This document shows positions 24,881 to 34,100 of a DNA stretch of 64,000 bases, piece after piece. The DNA is taken from contig JBJEYH010000350.1 of NCBI GenBank assembly GCA_051886675.1, forward strand, positions 1-64,000, read 5' to 3'. Within the stretch, counting starts at the first letter, position 1. Every line of letters starts with the position of its first letter. The DNA is from UBA11524 sp051886675 (GTDB taxonomy: Bacteria; Bacillota; Clostridia; Christensenellales; Aristaeellaceae). Under the pieces are notes generated by a model. That model ran no database searches and had not been told where the DNA came from. It was given only the letters and a program-made list of their open reading frames with translations. The position numbers and the translations under genes are program-made.

Positions 24881-26515
24881 ATGAAAAAAATCATAGCGGC
24901 GATACTGTTGCTTTGCCTGCTGCTGACGGCTGCGGCGGCGGAAACAACGGAGACGGTCATCGTGCTGGGTGATACCATCACAGTGAACGGCACGGCCATC
25001 ACGGAGGACGCGTCCGCCACGGTGTACCTCGCCCATGCGGTGGAGGCTCACGAGGACGTGAAGGAGGAGCTGGCGGGCGTAACCAACCGCGTCGTCACGA
25101 TTACGGAGGGCGGCGTGTACCGCATCAGCGGCACGGCGACGGATACGCAGATTGCCGTGAGGGCGGGCGCGGAGGATGATGTGCGCCTGATCCTCGACGG
25201 CGTTGACCTGACCTGCCGCACCCACGCGGCCATTGCCATCTACAGCGCCCGGGATCCCCGGACGGCGGGCGAGTACGGCGTAACCATCGAGCTGGCGGCG
25301 GGCAGCGACAACCGCATCACCGGCAGCCACAATGTGGCGGCGACGGACGAGGAGCCGGAGTTCGACGGCGCGATTGGATCGCAGGTGTCCCTCGGCTTTG
25401 AGGGCACGGGGAGCCTGACGGTGGACGCGGACAACGAGGGCGTGGAGGTCGCCTGCGGGCATCTGACGATTAACGGCGGCGTGTTCCACATCGAGGCCGG
25501 CGATGATCCCCTGAACGTGGCCGAGGACGGCGTGGGCGTGCTGACCATGAACGACGGCTACGTCTACTCCGCTGTGAAAAACCTTCCCGGCGGCGAGGGC
25601 GACGGCATTGATTCCAACGGCTGGATTGTCTTTAACGGCGGCACGGCCATCAACCTGGCCCATCCCACCAGCCAGGACGGCGGCATTGATTCCGACATGG
25701 GCAGCACCATCAACGGCGGCATCATCGTTGGCGCAGGCAACATGTACGATCCCATCGACAGCGATTCTGCGCAGCTGTTCATGATGCTGGAGTTCTCCGA
25801 ATCGACGGATGACCTGATCGTCGTGACGGACGCGGCGGGCAATCCGGTCTTCGCCTACGATTTTCCCTATGACTACATGTACATCGCCTTTTCCACCCCC
25901 GGGCTGAAGGAGGGCGAGACGTACCATGTGTATCTTGGCGGCGAGATTGAGGGCGAGCAGCAGGACGGCCTGTACACGGTCATCACGTCCTACACGCCCG
26001 GCAGGCAGATGGTACACGGCGGCGGCGTGGCTGAGCAGCGCAACATGGGCATGCAGATGCCCGATGATATGCGCGGCCAGCAGCCTGACGGCTTCGACCC
26101 CGGCCAGGGCGGCCAGCAGCCCGGCGGCTTCGATCCCGGCCAGGGCGGCCAGCAGCCCGGTGACTTCGACCCCATGCAGGACGTCGGGACGCTGTATGCG
26201 GCGTATCAGACCATTGACCTGAACGAGCTTCTGGCGGATGTTGACCTGAACGAGCTGCTGTCCGGGAAGGATCTGAACGGCCTGCTGACGGGCTTCTCCC
26301 TGACGGATATCCTTTCGGAAGAGGAGCTGCAAGCCATCTTTGGCGAGGATGCCGACCTGAGCCTGCTGGACATGATGGCCGGCGGGAACCGCGACATGGG
26401 CGGCTTCGGCATGGGCGGCCCGCGGGCGATGGAATCCTCTGCGGAGGTGGCGACGGCGGATTTCGTCCTCAGCCATGAGAGCAGCGCCTTCTCCAATGTG
26501 TCGGCCATGGAATGA
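24881..26515 (+). CDS. secreted carbohydrate-binding-type protein (DUF4353-like)
   Basis: 544 residues from ATG 24881 (GAAGGAGG). A signal peptide covers residues 1-20 (LLLCLLLTAAAA). Residues about 50-370 form parallel-beta repeats with the phrases YRISGTATDTQIAVRAG, GVDLTC, HLTINGGVFHIEAGDDPLNV, GDGIDSNGWIVFNGGT and QDGGIDSDMGSTINGG, typical of the DUF4353 proteins annotated as carbohydrate-binding and often found with CotH kinases. A low-complexity linker follows with PDGFDPGQGGQQ repeated about three times, then DLNELLADVDLNELLSGKD helices. It is exported, with no LPxTG or lipobox. Its ligand is unknown. Confidence 0.75.
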   Translation: MKKIIAAILLLCLLLTAAAAETTETVIVLGDTITVNGTAITEDASATVYLAHAVEAHEDVKEELAGVTNRVVTITEGGVYRISGTATDTQIAVRAGAEDDVRLILDGVDLTCRTHAAIAIYSARDPRTAGEYGVTIELAAGSDNRITGSHNVAATDEEPEFDGAIGSQVSLGFEGTGSLTVDADNEGVEVACGHLTINGGVFHIEAGDDPLNVAEDGVGVLTMNDGYVYSAVKNLPGGEGDGIDSNGWIVFNGGTAINLAHPTSQDGGIDSDMGSTINGGIIVGAGNMYDPIDSDSAQLFMMLEFSESTDDLIVVTDAAGNPVFAYDFPYDYMYIAFSTPGLKEGETYHVYLGGEIEGEQQDGLYTVITSYTPGRQMVHGGGVAEQRNMGMQMPDDMRGQQPDGFDPGQGGQQPGGFDPGQGGQQPGDFDPMQDVGTLYAAYQTIDLNELLADVDLNELLSGKDLNGLLTGFSLTDILSEEELQAIFGEDADLSLLDMMAGGNRDMGGFGMGGPRAMESSAEVATADFVLSHESSAFSNVSAME

Positions 26516-26528
26516 CTGGAATACAACG

Positions 26529-26566
26529 GCAGCCGGTTTCCCTTGCAGGGGGCCGGCTGCTTTGTT
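26529..26566 (+). terminator. Rho-independent terminator
   Basis: GCAGCCGG pairs with CCGGCTGC across a 16-base loop and is followed by TTTGTT. It lies 14 bases after the stop of the secreted protein gene. Confidence 0.75.
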
Positions 26567-26921
26567 ATGCGTCATGGCGCCATACGCCGTCGGACAGTTC
26601 CTGAATATGGATTGTACTGCGGGAACCTGAAGCGGCTGTACGCGTAACGCCATCCACCCTGGGGAGGGCATCGCGCAGCTGCCCGCAACCATGCTGCCCG
26701 GCCCCTGGAATGCCGCTCATCACAGCGCCCAAGCTCGCCCGCGCATGCACAAAGCCCTGCAGCCCCTGGGGCTCAAGGCTGTGCGTCCATTGCTGATCAT
26801 GGGGACAGGTTCATCAAGGGGGGACAAGGCTATCAGGCCTTCCGGCGCAGGGACAGGCCATGGAGCAAACCGAAGATGACAGATACTCGATGGCTGCGCT
26901 GCGATCAAACGGTGTCCGTTG

Positions 26922-27302
26922 TCATTTGTACTGTTTGATTCTTCTGACCTTTGGCATAGCAAATGTGTACGATGCCTGCTCTTGAAAAGCAGTGATGGTC
27001 GAGGATAGAAGGATTACTTCCAGATTTTCGAAATCGGACAGGAAGTATTTTTCCGTTCTTGTGATGCCTTCGCCAAATACAGCTTTGCGGGGATGCGTCA
27101 AAATGTATTGGCAGAAGACGGACTGTTCCGGCAAGACCAGCAGTGCTCCGCGCTCTCCGCCTTCATCGCTTTCAGAAGTGGCGCCGTTGCCAAATATGCA
27201 GAGGACATGATTATTGAATCGAATCCGAACAGATCCTGTAAGGATGCCCGTATACGCCGTCAAATGAACGCTGTACGGCATACTGAACCCCGGCAGGACC
27301 AC
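26922..27302 (-). CDS. hypothetical protein or gene remnant
   Basis: 126 codons from GTG 27302, with GGGAGATT just upstream on the minus strand. The translation alternates hydrophobic strands with polar turns (SVRIRFNNHVLCIFGNG, RGALLVLPEQSVFCQYIL, LENLEVILLSS-like) and is more protein-like than its surroundings, but it matches nothing I recognise. It may be the tail of a larger dead gene. Confidence 0.25.
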   Translation of the reverse strand: MVLPGFSMPYSVHLTAYTGILTGSVRIRFNNHVLCIFGNGATSESDEGGERGALLVLPEQSVFCQYILTHPRKAVFGEGITRTEKYFLSDFENLEVILLSSTITAFQEQASYTFAMPKVRRIKQYK

Positions 27303-28142
27303 AATCTCCCGCTAACCCGGATTCCCCAGCAGGGGCGTAGAATGCCATAATACCTCTTCCGGGAAATCAGGGATATATCGCCGAAGCAGCTTCGCGAAAA
27401 TGACAAAGGCTTATGACCGCGACGGTAGGATGGCAGCTCATCCAGTGGCGGCATCCGGGTTCCCATGCGGGAACGGACGAAATCGTTCCGCTGGGTATTC
27501 GTATCCGGCCTATGGGCAGGGCGCTCAGAAAGGACGACCAGCTCCGCGTGCCGTCAAAGCAGACAGGGCCATGAGACGATGATATGCCCAGACACAAAAA
27601 CACGCTTTGATGAAGTGAGTATCCAGGTGGCCGGAATCGCCATCGGGTATTTCTTCCCGGGTGCGGCCATAGCAGATCAATCGACATCAGGAGAAAACAG
27701 CCTGTAAGCACAGAAACGTACATGATCATTCCGCCTCCCTGTGCCATAGAGCATCTGAGCAATCAGCGAAAAGAAGGATGGCATCGAGCATCCTGTTGGA
27801 GCAGAGTGGGGGAAGTACTGGAACATGGCGGTGCGCAGGGCTGCGTCTGCCGCTCCTGCTGATGAAAACAGGGAAGCTGCCAGGCTGGGAACGTCCATCA
27901 GGCCAGAAGGTGGTCTTTCCGTGCAGATGCCGATGTGCACATGTTTTCCAGGCATGGCTGCTATGCCATATGGCAATTCCGATCCGGGTCCGGCAAGCAT
28001 CAGGCAAGGATGCTCCATGCTGCCTATGCTGTTTTCGACAGTATTCGCTGAGGCAGCAGAAGTGAGCTAATACCCGTGGCGGTTCCGCAGGCACGTGACT
28101 TCTGCCATGAACATCTGACGCTTGTGACGAGAGGCTTATGAC

Positions 28143-28850
28143 ATGATGGAAATCCCGGGCGATGACTGTACGCTGAATGATGAAGCCCGTCGTATGGCTG
28201 ACGCTTTCCGTTTGGCTGCGAACCTTTTCATTTCCCGGAAAGATACGGAAACCCTGATCCGCCGCGGCATGCTTGAAGAAGCGAGATATGGTGCAAGGCT
28301 GACCGGGAGGAAAGACTGCCGGAAGCCTGCATCCTTGAAGAACTGAAAACAATGGCTGAAAGGGGCTGGCGGGAAACCGCTCAGCTATTCGACCGATGGG
28401 CAAGAAAGCCGACGATCAGATGCGGCAAGCGACATTTGTGGAAGGCATCCACGACTCCCGGCAGCCCGGCCACGCAACCGAAAGCTGCTGAATCGGAGAA
28501 AAAAACCATCCGGCGACATCAAAGCCGACAGCACAGAGGCCGGAAGAGGGTAGGCTTGGCAATCCTGTTCCTGCGGGGGCCGATCCGGCCGGGCTTGAAA
28601 GAAGTGGCCTCCGTGACAGGGCTGAGCAAACGCGCAAAGTGGAGGACGAAAAGCACCAGGAAAGAGACGCGCAGCTGAGGCACAAGTCCAAAGCGAAGTC
28701 AGGGAACGTGCCATGCGTGATCAGGCCAGGCGTGAGCGCGAAGAAGCTGAGTGCAGAACTGCTGAAGCAAGGAAGCAGCAACAAAGAAACCGGATCAGGG
28801 CTGAAATTCAGAGCCTCACGGATGGGATGAAGTCTCACAGCGGTAATATC
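28143..28850 (+). pseudogene. decayed helical/coiled-coil protein gene
   Basis: An ATG at 28143 begins MMEIPGDDCTLNDEARRMAD and continues for 67 codons. Downstream, pieces in shifting frames read EELKTMAERGWRETAQLFDR, SGLRDRAEQTRKVEDEKHQ and DQARREREEAECRTAEARK. The last pieces are strongly heptad-like. At least two frameshifts and one stop separate them. The protein family is unknown to me; long charged helices occur in mobilisation and wall-associated proteins. Confidence 0.3.
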
Positions 28851-29028
28851 TCCAGCTGTAGCATGAAGAGATTGGTGAAAGGCAAGGAGGCGGGCTGCCG
28901 CGCCATAGCCCCTGCGGCACCGCTGTATTGTTCCGCATGGGATCGACGCGCCATGCCTGTCACAGCAGGGTCAGCATGCTGCGTGGGCCGTTCCGTCCTC
29001 GCACCGCCCTGCTTGCTGTTCCCGCCAG

Positions 29029-29475
29029 CTATGTCTGCTTAACCGGCAAATCGATGGATGATGCTGCTTTACTCCGTTGCGAATTTAATACCATTTTTTT
29101 GCACCAAGTGATAGCAGCAGTCTGAAGTTTATCCCCTTCAAACAAATGCCATGTGCGTGTCAGTCCATGACAGTCAATAAAGCATTTGAACTGATAGTCA
29201 AAGTCATGGTGTGCATCCTGTTGCATCTTGTCTTTGATTCGCGTATATCCATGCATTGTAAGAAACTCTTTTTCCATTTCAACAATGTTTATCATTGGGA
29301 CCGGAAGCATGGTATATTCAAACTGCTCTGCCCCTTGGCAATTTGAATGAAGATTGGCTTCGTCCCGATACACCATTTCTCCAGTACATCTGTTATACCA
29401 CCATTGAGGTTCATCTGCTTCGCATTCAAATGGATACCAACGGAAGTAGTATTTGAATTGAGCAATATTGATCAT
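29029..29475 (-). CDS. hypothetical small protein, immunity-like context
   Basis: 148 residues from ATG 29475 with GGGAGGTG ahead. It is soluble, rich in aromatic residues and Cys, with KYYFRWYPFECEADEPQWW at the start. Low GC relative to the genome. It follows a lipoprotein gene after a 15-base gap, and both lie downstream of LRR and giant-protein genes. Size, composition and setting resemble immunity proteins of polymorphic toxin loci, but I recognise no named family. Confidence 0.55.
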   Translation of the reverse strand: MINIAQFKYYFRWYPFECEADEPQWWYNRCTGEMVYRDEANLHSNCQGAEQFEYTMLPVPMINIVEMEKEFLTMHGYTRIKDKMQQDAHHDFDYQFKCFIDCHGLTRTWHLFEGDKLQTAAITWCKKMVLNSQRSKAASSIDLPVKQT

Positions 29476-29490
29476 GAAGCACCTCCCAGC

Positions 29491-29931
29491 TTAATAGCTC
29501 AGAACGCCACCATACCAAATGTGGAAAGTATGAGTTCCATCGTGATAATGACCATACAGTGCTATCACGGGCGCCTGTTCGGGTAATGACATATGATAGG
29601 TAACATTCAGAACATTCGACCCCAGAAGACGCCATGCTGTAAAGATAACGGCCTTCTCATCCTCTGTCAGCGAGGTCTGTGAATAAGGGAAGTCATCTTC
29701 TGACCGACCATTACTGTACATATTTACCATACTTTTGCCATCACTGACCAGGCAATCCAGCTCATCATAGTGCTCCCACAGGAGTGTTGCCGCAGTGTTG
29801 ATCAGTGCGTAATTATCATGGAACAATTCCTGTGCCTTTTCTTTTGTGGGCATTGGTGGTCTTGAAACACTACAACCGCTTAACGAAAAAACAATGAGCC
29901 AAAGAACCACATATTGCGTAGCCTTTTTCAA
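29491..29931 (-). CDS. small lipoprotein
   Basis: 146 residues starting at TTG 29931, chosen because AGGGGGGAAG precedes it on the minus strand. The signal peptide ends in a lipobox, FSLSGC with Cys20, so the protein is membrane-anchored on the outside. The mature part is mostly helical, then a beta end (APVIALYGHYHDGTHTFHIW). The function is unknown. It is co-transcribed with the 29029 gene. Confidence 0.6.
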   Translation of the reverse strand: MKKATQYVVLWLIVFSLSGCSVSRPPMPTKEKAQELFHDNYALINTAATLLWEHYDELDCLVSDGKSMVNMYSNGRSEDDFPYSQTSLTEDEKAVIFTAWRLLGSNVLNVTYHMSLPEQAPVIALYGHYHDGTHTFHIWYGGVLSY

Positions 29932-29951
29932 AATGACTTCCCCCCTCGCTT

Positions 29952-30140
29952 TTACCAGCCAGTATGGAAGTGGTCATAGTAGCAGTCAATGCCTCGCCGA
30001 ATCCAGTCATAATCCTCCGGCTTGTCCCTGTAATGTCCTTTGGGATCAGACAATGCCGCATCTGATGCAGTGCTTATACTGTTCCATGAGATATTACGCC
30101 TTGCAGAATGATTTTGCGTTATGACAGTTTTCTGCAACAA
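29952..30140 (-). pseudogene. C-terminal fragment of an unknown protein
   Basis: About 60 codons without a ribosome binding site. The end, DPKGHYRDKPEDYDWIRRGI followed by DCYYDHFHTGW, looks like the finish of a folded domain and sits just before the lipoprotein gene, where a polymorphic toxin end would be expected. I cannot identify it. Confidence 0.25.
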
Positions 30141-30151
30141 AGTGAATTGTT

Positions 30152-30808
30152 TCAGTAAAACCTTACAATACCAGCACTGACATAGTTTAAATATCCGCTA
30201 TGGTCGGCTTCCATCAATGATCTTCCAATCAGGGAATCTGCAGGAACAACAATTTCCCGGATACATGGCATATAGGCAAACGCATCAATATCAATACCTT
30301 GTTCCAGCGAATCGGGAAAGTAAACAACTTCGACACAGGATTCATAAAACAAGTCACAGCCTGCATCCTCACCAAAGCCTGTAACAGAGTCTGTAATCAC
30401 CAGATCCCGCAAATAGTAACTTCCCATAAACGCCACGTCCGAGATTTCCCGAACGCAGGAAGGAACCTGAAAATACCAGCAGTCTTTCATGGGTGGATAC
30501 AAAAGGAGCTGGCTCATGTCCTTTGAATACAGAACACCGTCAACAACGGTATAATACTGTGAATCGCTGTTGACCACATACTCTGAGACAAGCATATTGG
30601 TGTCCGGATCACGCCATGGTGAGGCCTCAAGCCATCCACTTTCACTTTCCTGAACAAAGCAGGAAAGTGCTGTACCGTTCCAGTTCGCAAAAGCATGCGC
30701 TCGCAGTGAATACTCATCGTCCACATAGTACTCTGATGCTGTCGCGGTCATTAGAGGAAAAATGCAATGCAGAAGTACCGTAAAAAACAATAGGCGCTTA
30801 AGCTTCAT
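30152..30808 (-). CDS. secreted BspA-type leucine-rich-repeat protein
   Basis: 218 residues from ATG 30808. A signal peptide (residues 1-25, ending TATAS) is followed by a beta-rich region and, from about residue 110, LRR_5-type repeats: VREISDVAFMGSYYLRDLVI, TDSVTGFGEDAGCDLF, ESCVEVVYFPDSLEQ, DAFAYMPCIREIVVPADSL. BspA-type LRR proteins are surface or secreted binding proteins in mucosal bacteria. It is downstream of the giant secreted protein in the same direction and shares its LRR type, so the two may act together. Confidence 0.75.
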   Translation of the reverse strand: MKLKRLLFFTVLLHCIFPLMTATASEYYVDDEYSLRAHAFANWNGTALSCFVQESESGWLEASPWRDPDTNMLVSEYVVNSDSQYYTVVDGVLYSKDMSQLLLYPPMKDCWYFQVPSCVREISDVAFMGSYYLRDLVITDSVTGFGEDAGCDLFYESCVEVVYFPDSLEQGIDIDAFAYMPCIREIVVPADSLIGRSLMEADHSGYLNYVSAGIVRFY

Positions 30809-31148
30809 ACTCGTTATTCACTCCACATCCAGAAATGATAGTCTATACCTACCAGGAACGCGCATTCAGAGAAATTCGTTTCAGACAGAGGACGATCCCG
30901 ATGACTGCCATCTGGTTCAATGGGCGGCAGATCATTGCATGGCGATGGACGCTCATGCAATCAATATCACATTCACGGCTCACCTCGCATCCGCCTCCCC
31001 AATGTATGATGGTGCGATGAGCATGCCTCGCGTGAACCCGAGGCGGAGAAAACGTCTTCGGCGCCTTGTGCCGCGCAGCAATTGTATTGAGGGTGCCTGC
31101 CAAATGGAAGACACCCTCAGAAAAGTGCTGCGCGTATGTCGGAACGCC
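30809..31148. other. intergenic region
   Basis: 340 bases between two minus-strand genes. A GAGGGTG/CACCCTC stem at 31090-31117 may end the giant gene's transcript, though it has no T-run. I see no coding sequence. Confidence 0.4.
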
Positions 31149-34100
31149 TCAGTAGAGTATGTAATCAATGCTGTGCTCGATCGCATAGTTGTATGCGGCG
31201 CTGTTGTACGCACAGATGATGATCAGGGAATCACAACCGTCAAAGGCGTCATCCGCAATCAGGCTCACGCTGGAAGGAATCCGCATCAACGTCAGGTTCG
31301 AGCAGTTGCTGAATGCAGCGCTCTCAATGTATCGAACGCTCGATCCACTCAGATCGATGGAGTAGAACGCGGTTCCGTTGAAGGCCTCCTTGCCGATGCT
31401 GACGGATGCGGCGGGAACCTTGTTCGGGAAATCCAGCAAATCAATGCAGTGCCCGGTGATCTCCTGGAAATTGTAGGTGCTTCCATTCCGGTAGTCGATC
31501 ACATATCCGTTCCCGTTGATCAGGTAATTCGACAGGTAATATGCGCTCGTCTCCTCATAGCCCACCAGATCAAGCATGCTCCACATCACATAGCCTGTGG
31601 TGTCCTCGACGAAGACGATATGGGGATATGTGCTCCTGCATTCGCTCAATTCGTCTTCATCGATCGTGTCGAAGCACGCCACCATCGAGATGCCAAGCTT
31701 GCTGAACAGCTCATACGATTCCTCGTAGAGGGCCATCTGCTGTACAGCGGTGTAGCTGCGCGGCGAGTAGTTGTAGAGGAAGAGGGTTTCGTTGGATGCC
31801 AGGCTCACCTCCCACAGGCGCATGATGGCAGGATCGCTTGTGAGCACCGAGAGATCCTGATCCTGCGAATTGCTGTACCCCTCCTTGACCGGAAGCGGAA
31901 CTGCCTGTCCCGTCGCAGTTGCGAAGGCCTCGCCAACCAGCACATCCACGCTGGATACGTATCCCGTCGAGTAGTAGACGATCTGCTGATCGCTGTTGAT
32001 GATGAACACGAAGGGATAGACGAGATATTCCTCCGTACAGCCGACCGCGCTCAGCAGACTTTGCGCCACGCTGTAGCCGTCGTAGGCGTACCTGAAGTTC
32101 GGATACGCTTCGAGCATGCTCGACAGACCGTCGATCGAATGCGCTTCGATGATGCTGACGATGACGTCCACACCGGAATTGTTCAGAAGCTCCAGCTCGC
32201 TGTGAAGCCTGTCCATCAGGCCCTGCGTATTCAGGCATCCGTTTCGGCCGAACACAAGCACCAGGCCATTGTCATCATAATTGGAGAGCTTATAGGATCC
32301 ATCGGGGCCGCTGAGCGTGAAATTCGGGCAGGCCACCGGTTCGGTCAGTTCGGCAGACGGCGTCCAGGGCTCCGTGTACACGATGGAGATGGAGACGTAG
32401 TATCGGGATCCGCGCAACTCATAGCTGCGCAGACCATATTTCCAGTTGTTTTCGGAGAACCATGCATCGAACACATCGGCAACGGAAAAGTCCACGTCAT
32501 CGCCGGTATAGTAGAGCTCGATGGTCTCCGTGTTTGCAGCGGCCTTCTGATCAAGCCACGCAAGGACACCGTCCCTGTCATCAGCACACAGCACGCCGTT
32601 GCGCACGTAGTAGAAGTTGTCCAGGCTGTCGCATGCGGGATACATCGACTTGTCCCAGGTGTGATCGCGGGACATCAGTGTATCGTTCAGGCCGAAATAC
32701 GAGTGGTTTTCAAGGCCGCTTGCGGGATCGTCCCATGTGCAGTCGATGTGGCACCATGCGCCGTCGATCTTGGCGACGTTCCATGCATGATCCATCTCCG
32801 GACTGATGACGACGCGACTCTCGATGCCGATGCCGTTGAGCAGCAGCTGGAATGCGTCCGCGTAGCTCTGGCACACGCCCGTGCCGTAGAGAAGCACGCC
32901 ATCGGGATCGTAGTAGGTGTAGGTGAAGTCGTAATCGGCATTGCTGGTCAGCCAGTCGTGCAGCCACAGCGCCTTGGCGTACTCGGAGTCAAAGCCCTTC
33001 GCGCTGCATTCGTCGACCAGATCATTGACCTTCTCCGAAACCGTCAGGGAGGGCTCGACGATCTGGAAGGTCATCGTCACCTCGCCGGAATAGTAGCCCA
33101 TTCCGTGCACTGTTACGGACGCCGTGCCGACTTCCACCTGATTGTCATAGGAAACCCAGTAATCGCGTTCACGCACCAGCGACAGCGCCTTGTAGGAGAC
33201 CGTCAGCTCCGGCTCGATCGCCGCGCCGGTATAGAGATAGGCGGATTCCACGCCGCTGATCTCAAAGGCTGAGGCGTCGATCTCGGTTTCCGGCACAGTG
33301 ATCCAGCAGTAGGCAAACTTCTGACAACCGGTGTTCGTAATCACGCCGACCAGCGCATCGCCGGCGCCGACTGCAGTCACCAGGCCGTTTTCATCAACCG
33401 TCGCCACGTTCTCATCGCAGGAGGCCCAGGTGAGCGGGGTGGAGGACGGAATAACCGTCGCATTCAGCGTCAGTGTATCGCCCAGCGCCATTTCCGTCTT
33501 TTCCAGATCCAGGGTCAGCGAGGTGTTGTCCGAAATCGTCTGATCGATGATGCCGTCGCCGTCCAGATCCACCTGCAGGACAAGGCTGCCGGAATCCGTC
33601 AGCTCCGGATAGTACAGCGCGCCGGTGACCACGGGAATACCCCGGTAGCTGATGGATGTGGTTTTGTTCGTTTCAGGATCGTAGTACTCGGACGTGCAAT
33701 CCATGCTGCCCTCTCCGATGCCTTCCACGACGACGTGATAGCTTGAATCGGCCAGCAGGATGGATTTTGTGTATTCCTCGCCATCGTAAACAACGCTGAA
33801 CTGTCCGAACTCCTCTTCATAAGACGACTCGACGCCATCCTTCAGCAGAATGACCGTGTTTCCGGAGGCGTCCTTGATGTGCACATTCACCGGACATCTC
33901 AAGCCAATCCAGTGCATCAAATCGAAAAGCGGGAGCTCCCGCTCGATGGTGTCGAAATGAACTGCATTATCCGGATAGCCGAAATAAATGTCAATGGTTC
34001 CTCTGCCCTTGAGCACCTGCCGCAGGTCGATCGCAAGCTCTCCATTCAGCAGCAGATCAGCGGATGAATGGTAATATATGAGTTCACAGGATATTCCTTC

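Larger units (their letters stand above)
26567..29028. other. 2.5-kb zone of gene debris
   Basis: No complete gene with a recognisable family is present. Mixed base composition, short open frames on all strands, and two stretches that look formerly coding (listed at 26922-27302 and 28143-28850). A segment near 28990-29015 resembles one near 8443-8467, but the match is too short to interpret. Confidence 0.4.

Noticed and set aside
26080..26170. Short tandem repeats as a possible CRISPR or DNA repeat element
   Set aside because: They are in-frame repeats of a PDGFDPGQGGQQ-type protein segment, not spaced direct repeats.
28960..29030. Similarity between about 28990-29015 and 8443-8467 (CCGCCCTGCTTGC-type string)
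   Set aside because: Only about 22 bases match in GC-rich sequence; too short to call a repeat.
30762..33272. An 836-codon open frame on the plus strand opposite the giant secreted protein
   Set aside because: No motif, no ribosome binding site, and the minus frame has clear domains and a promoter.
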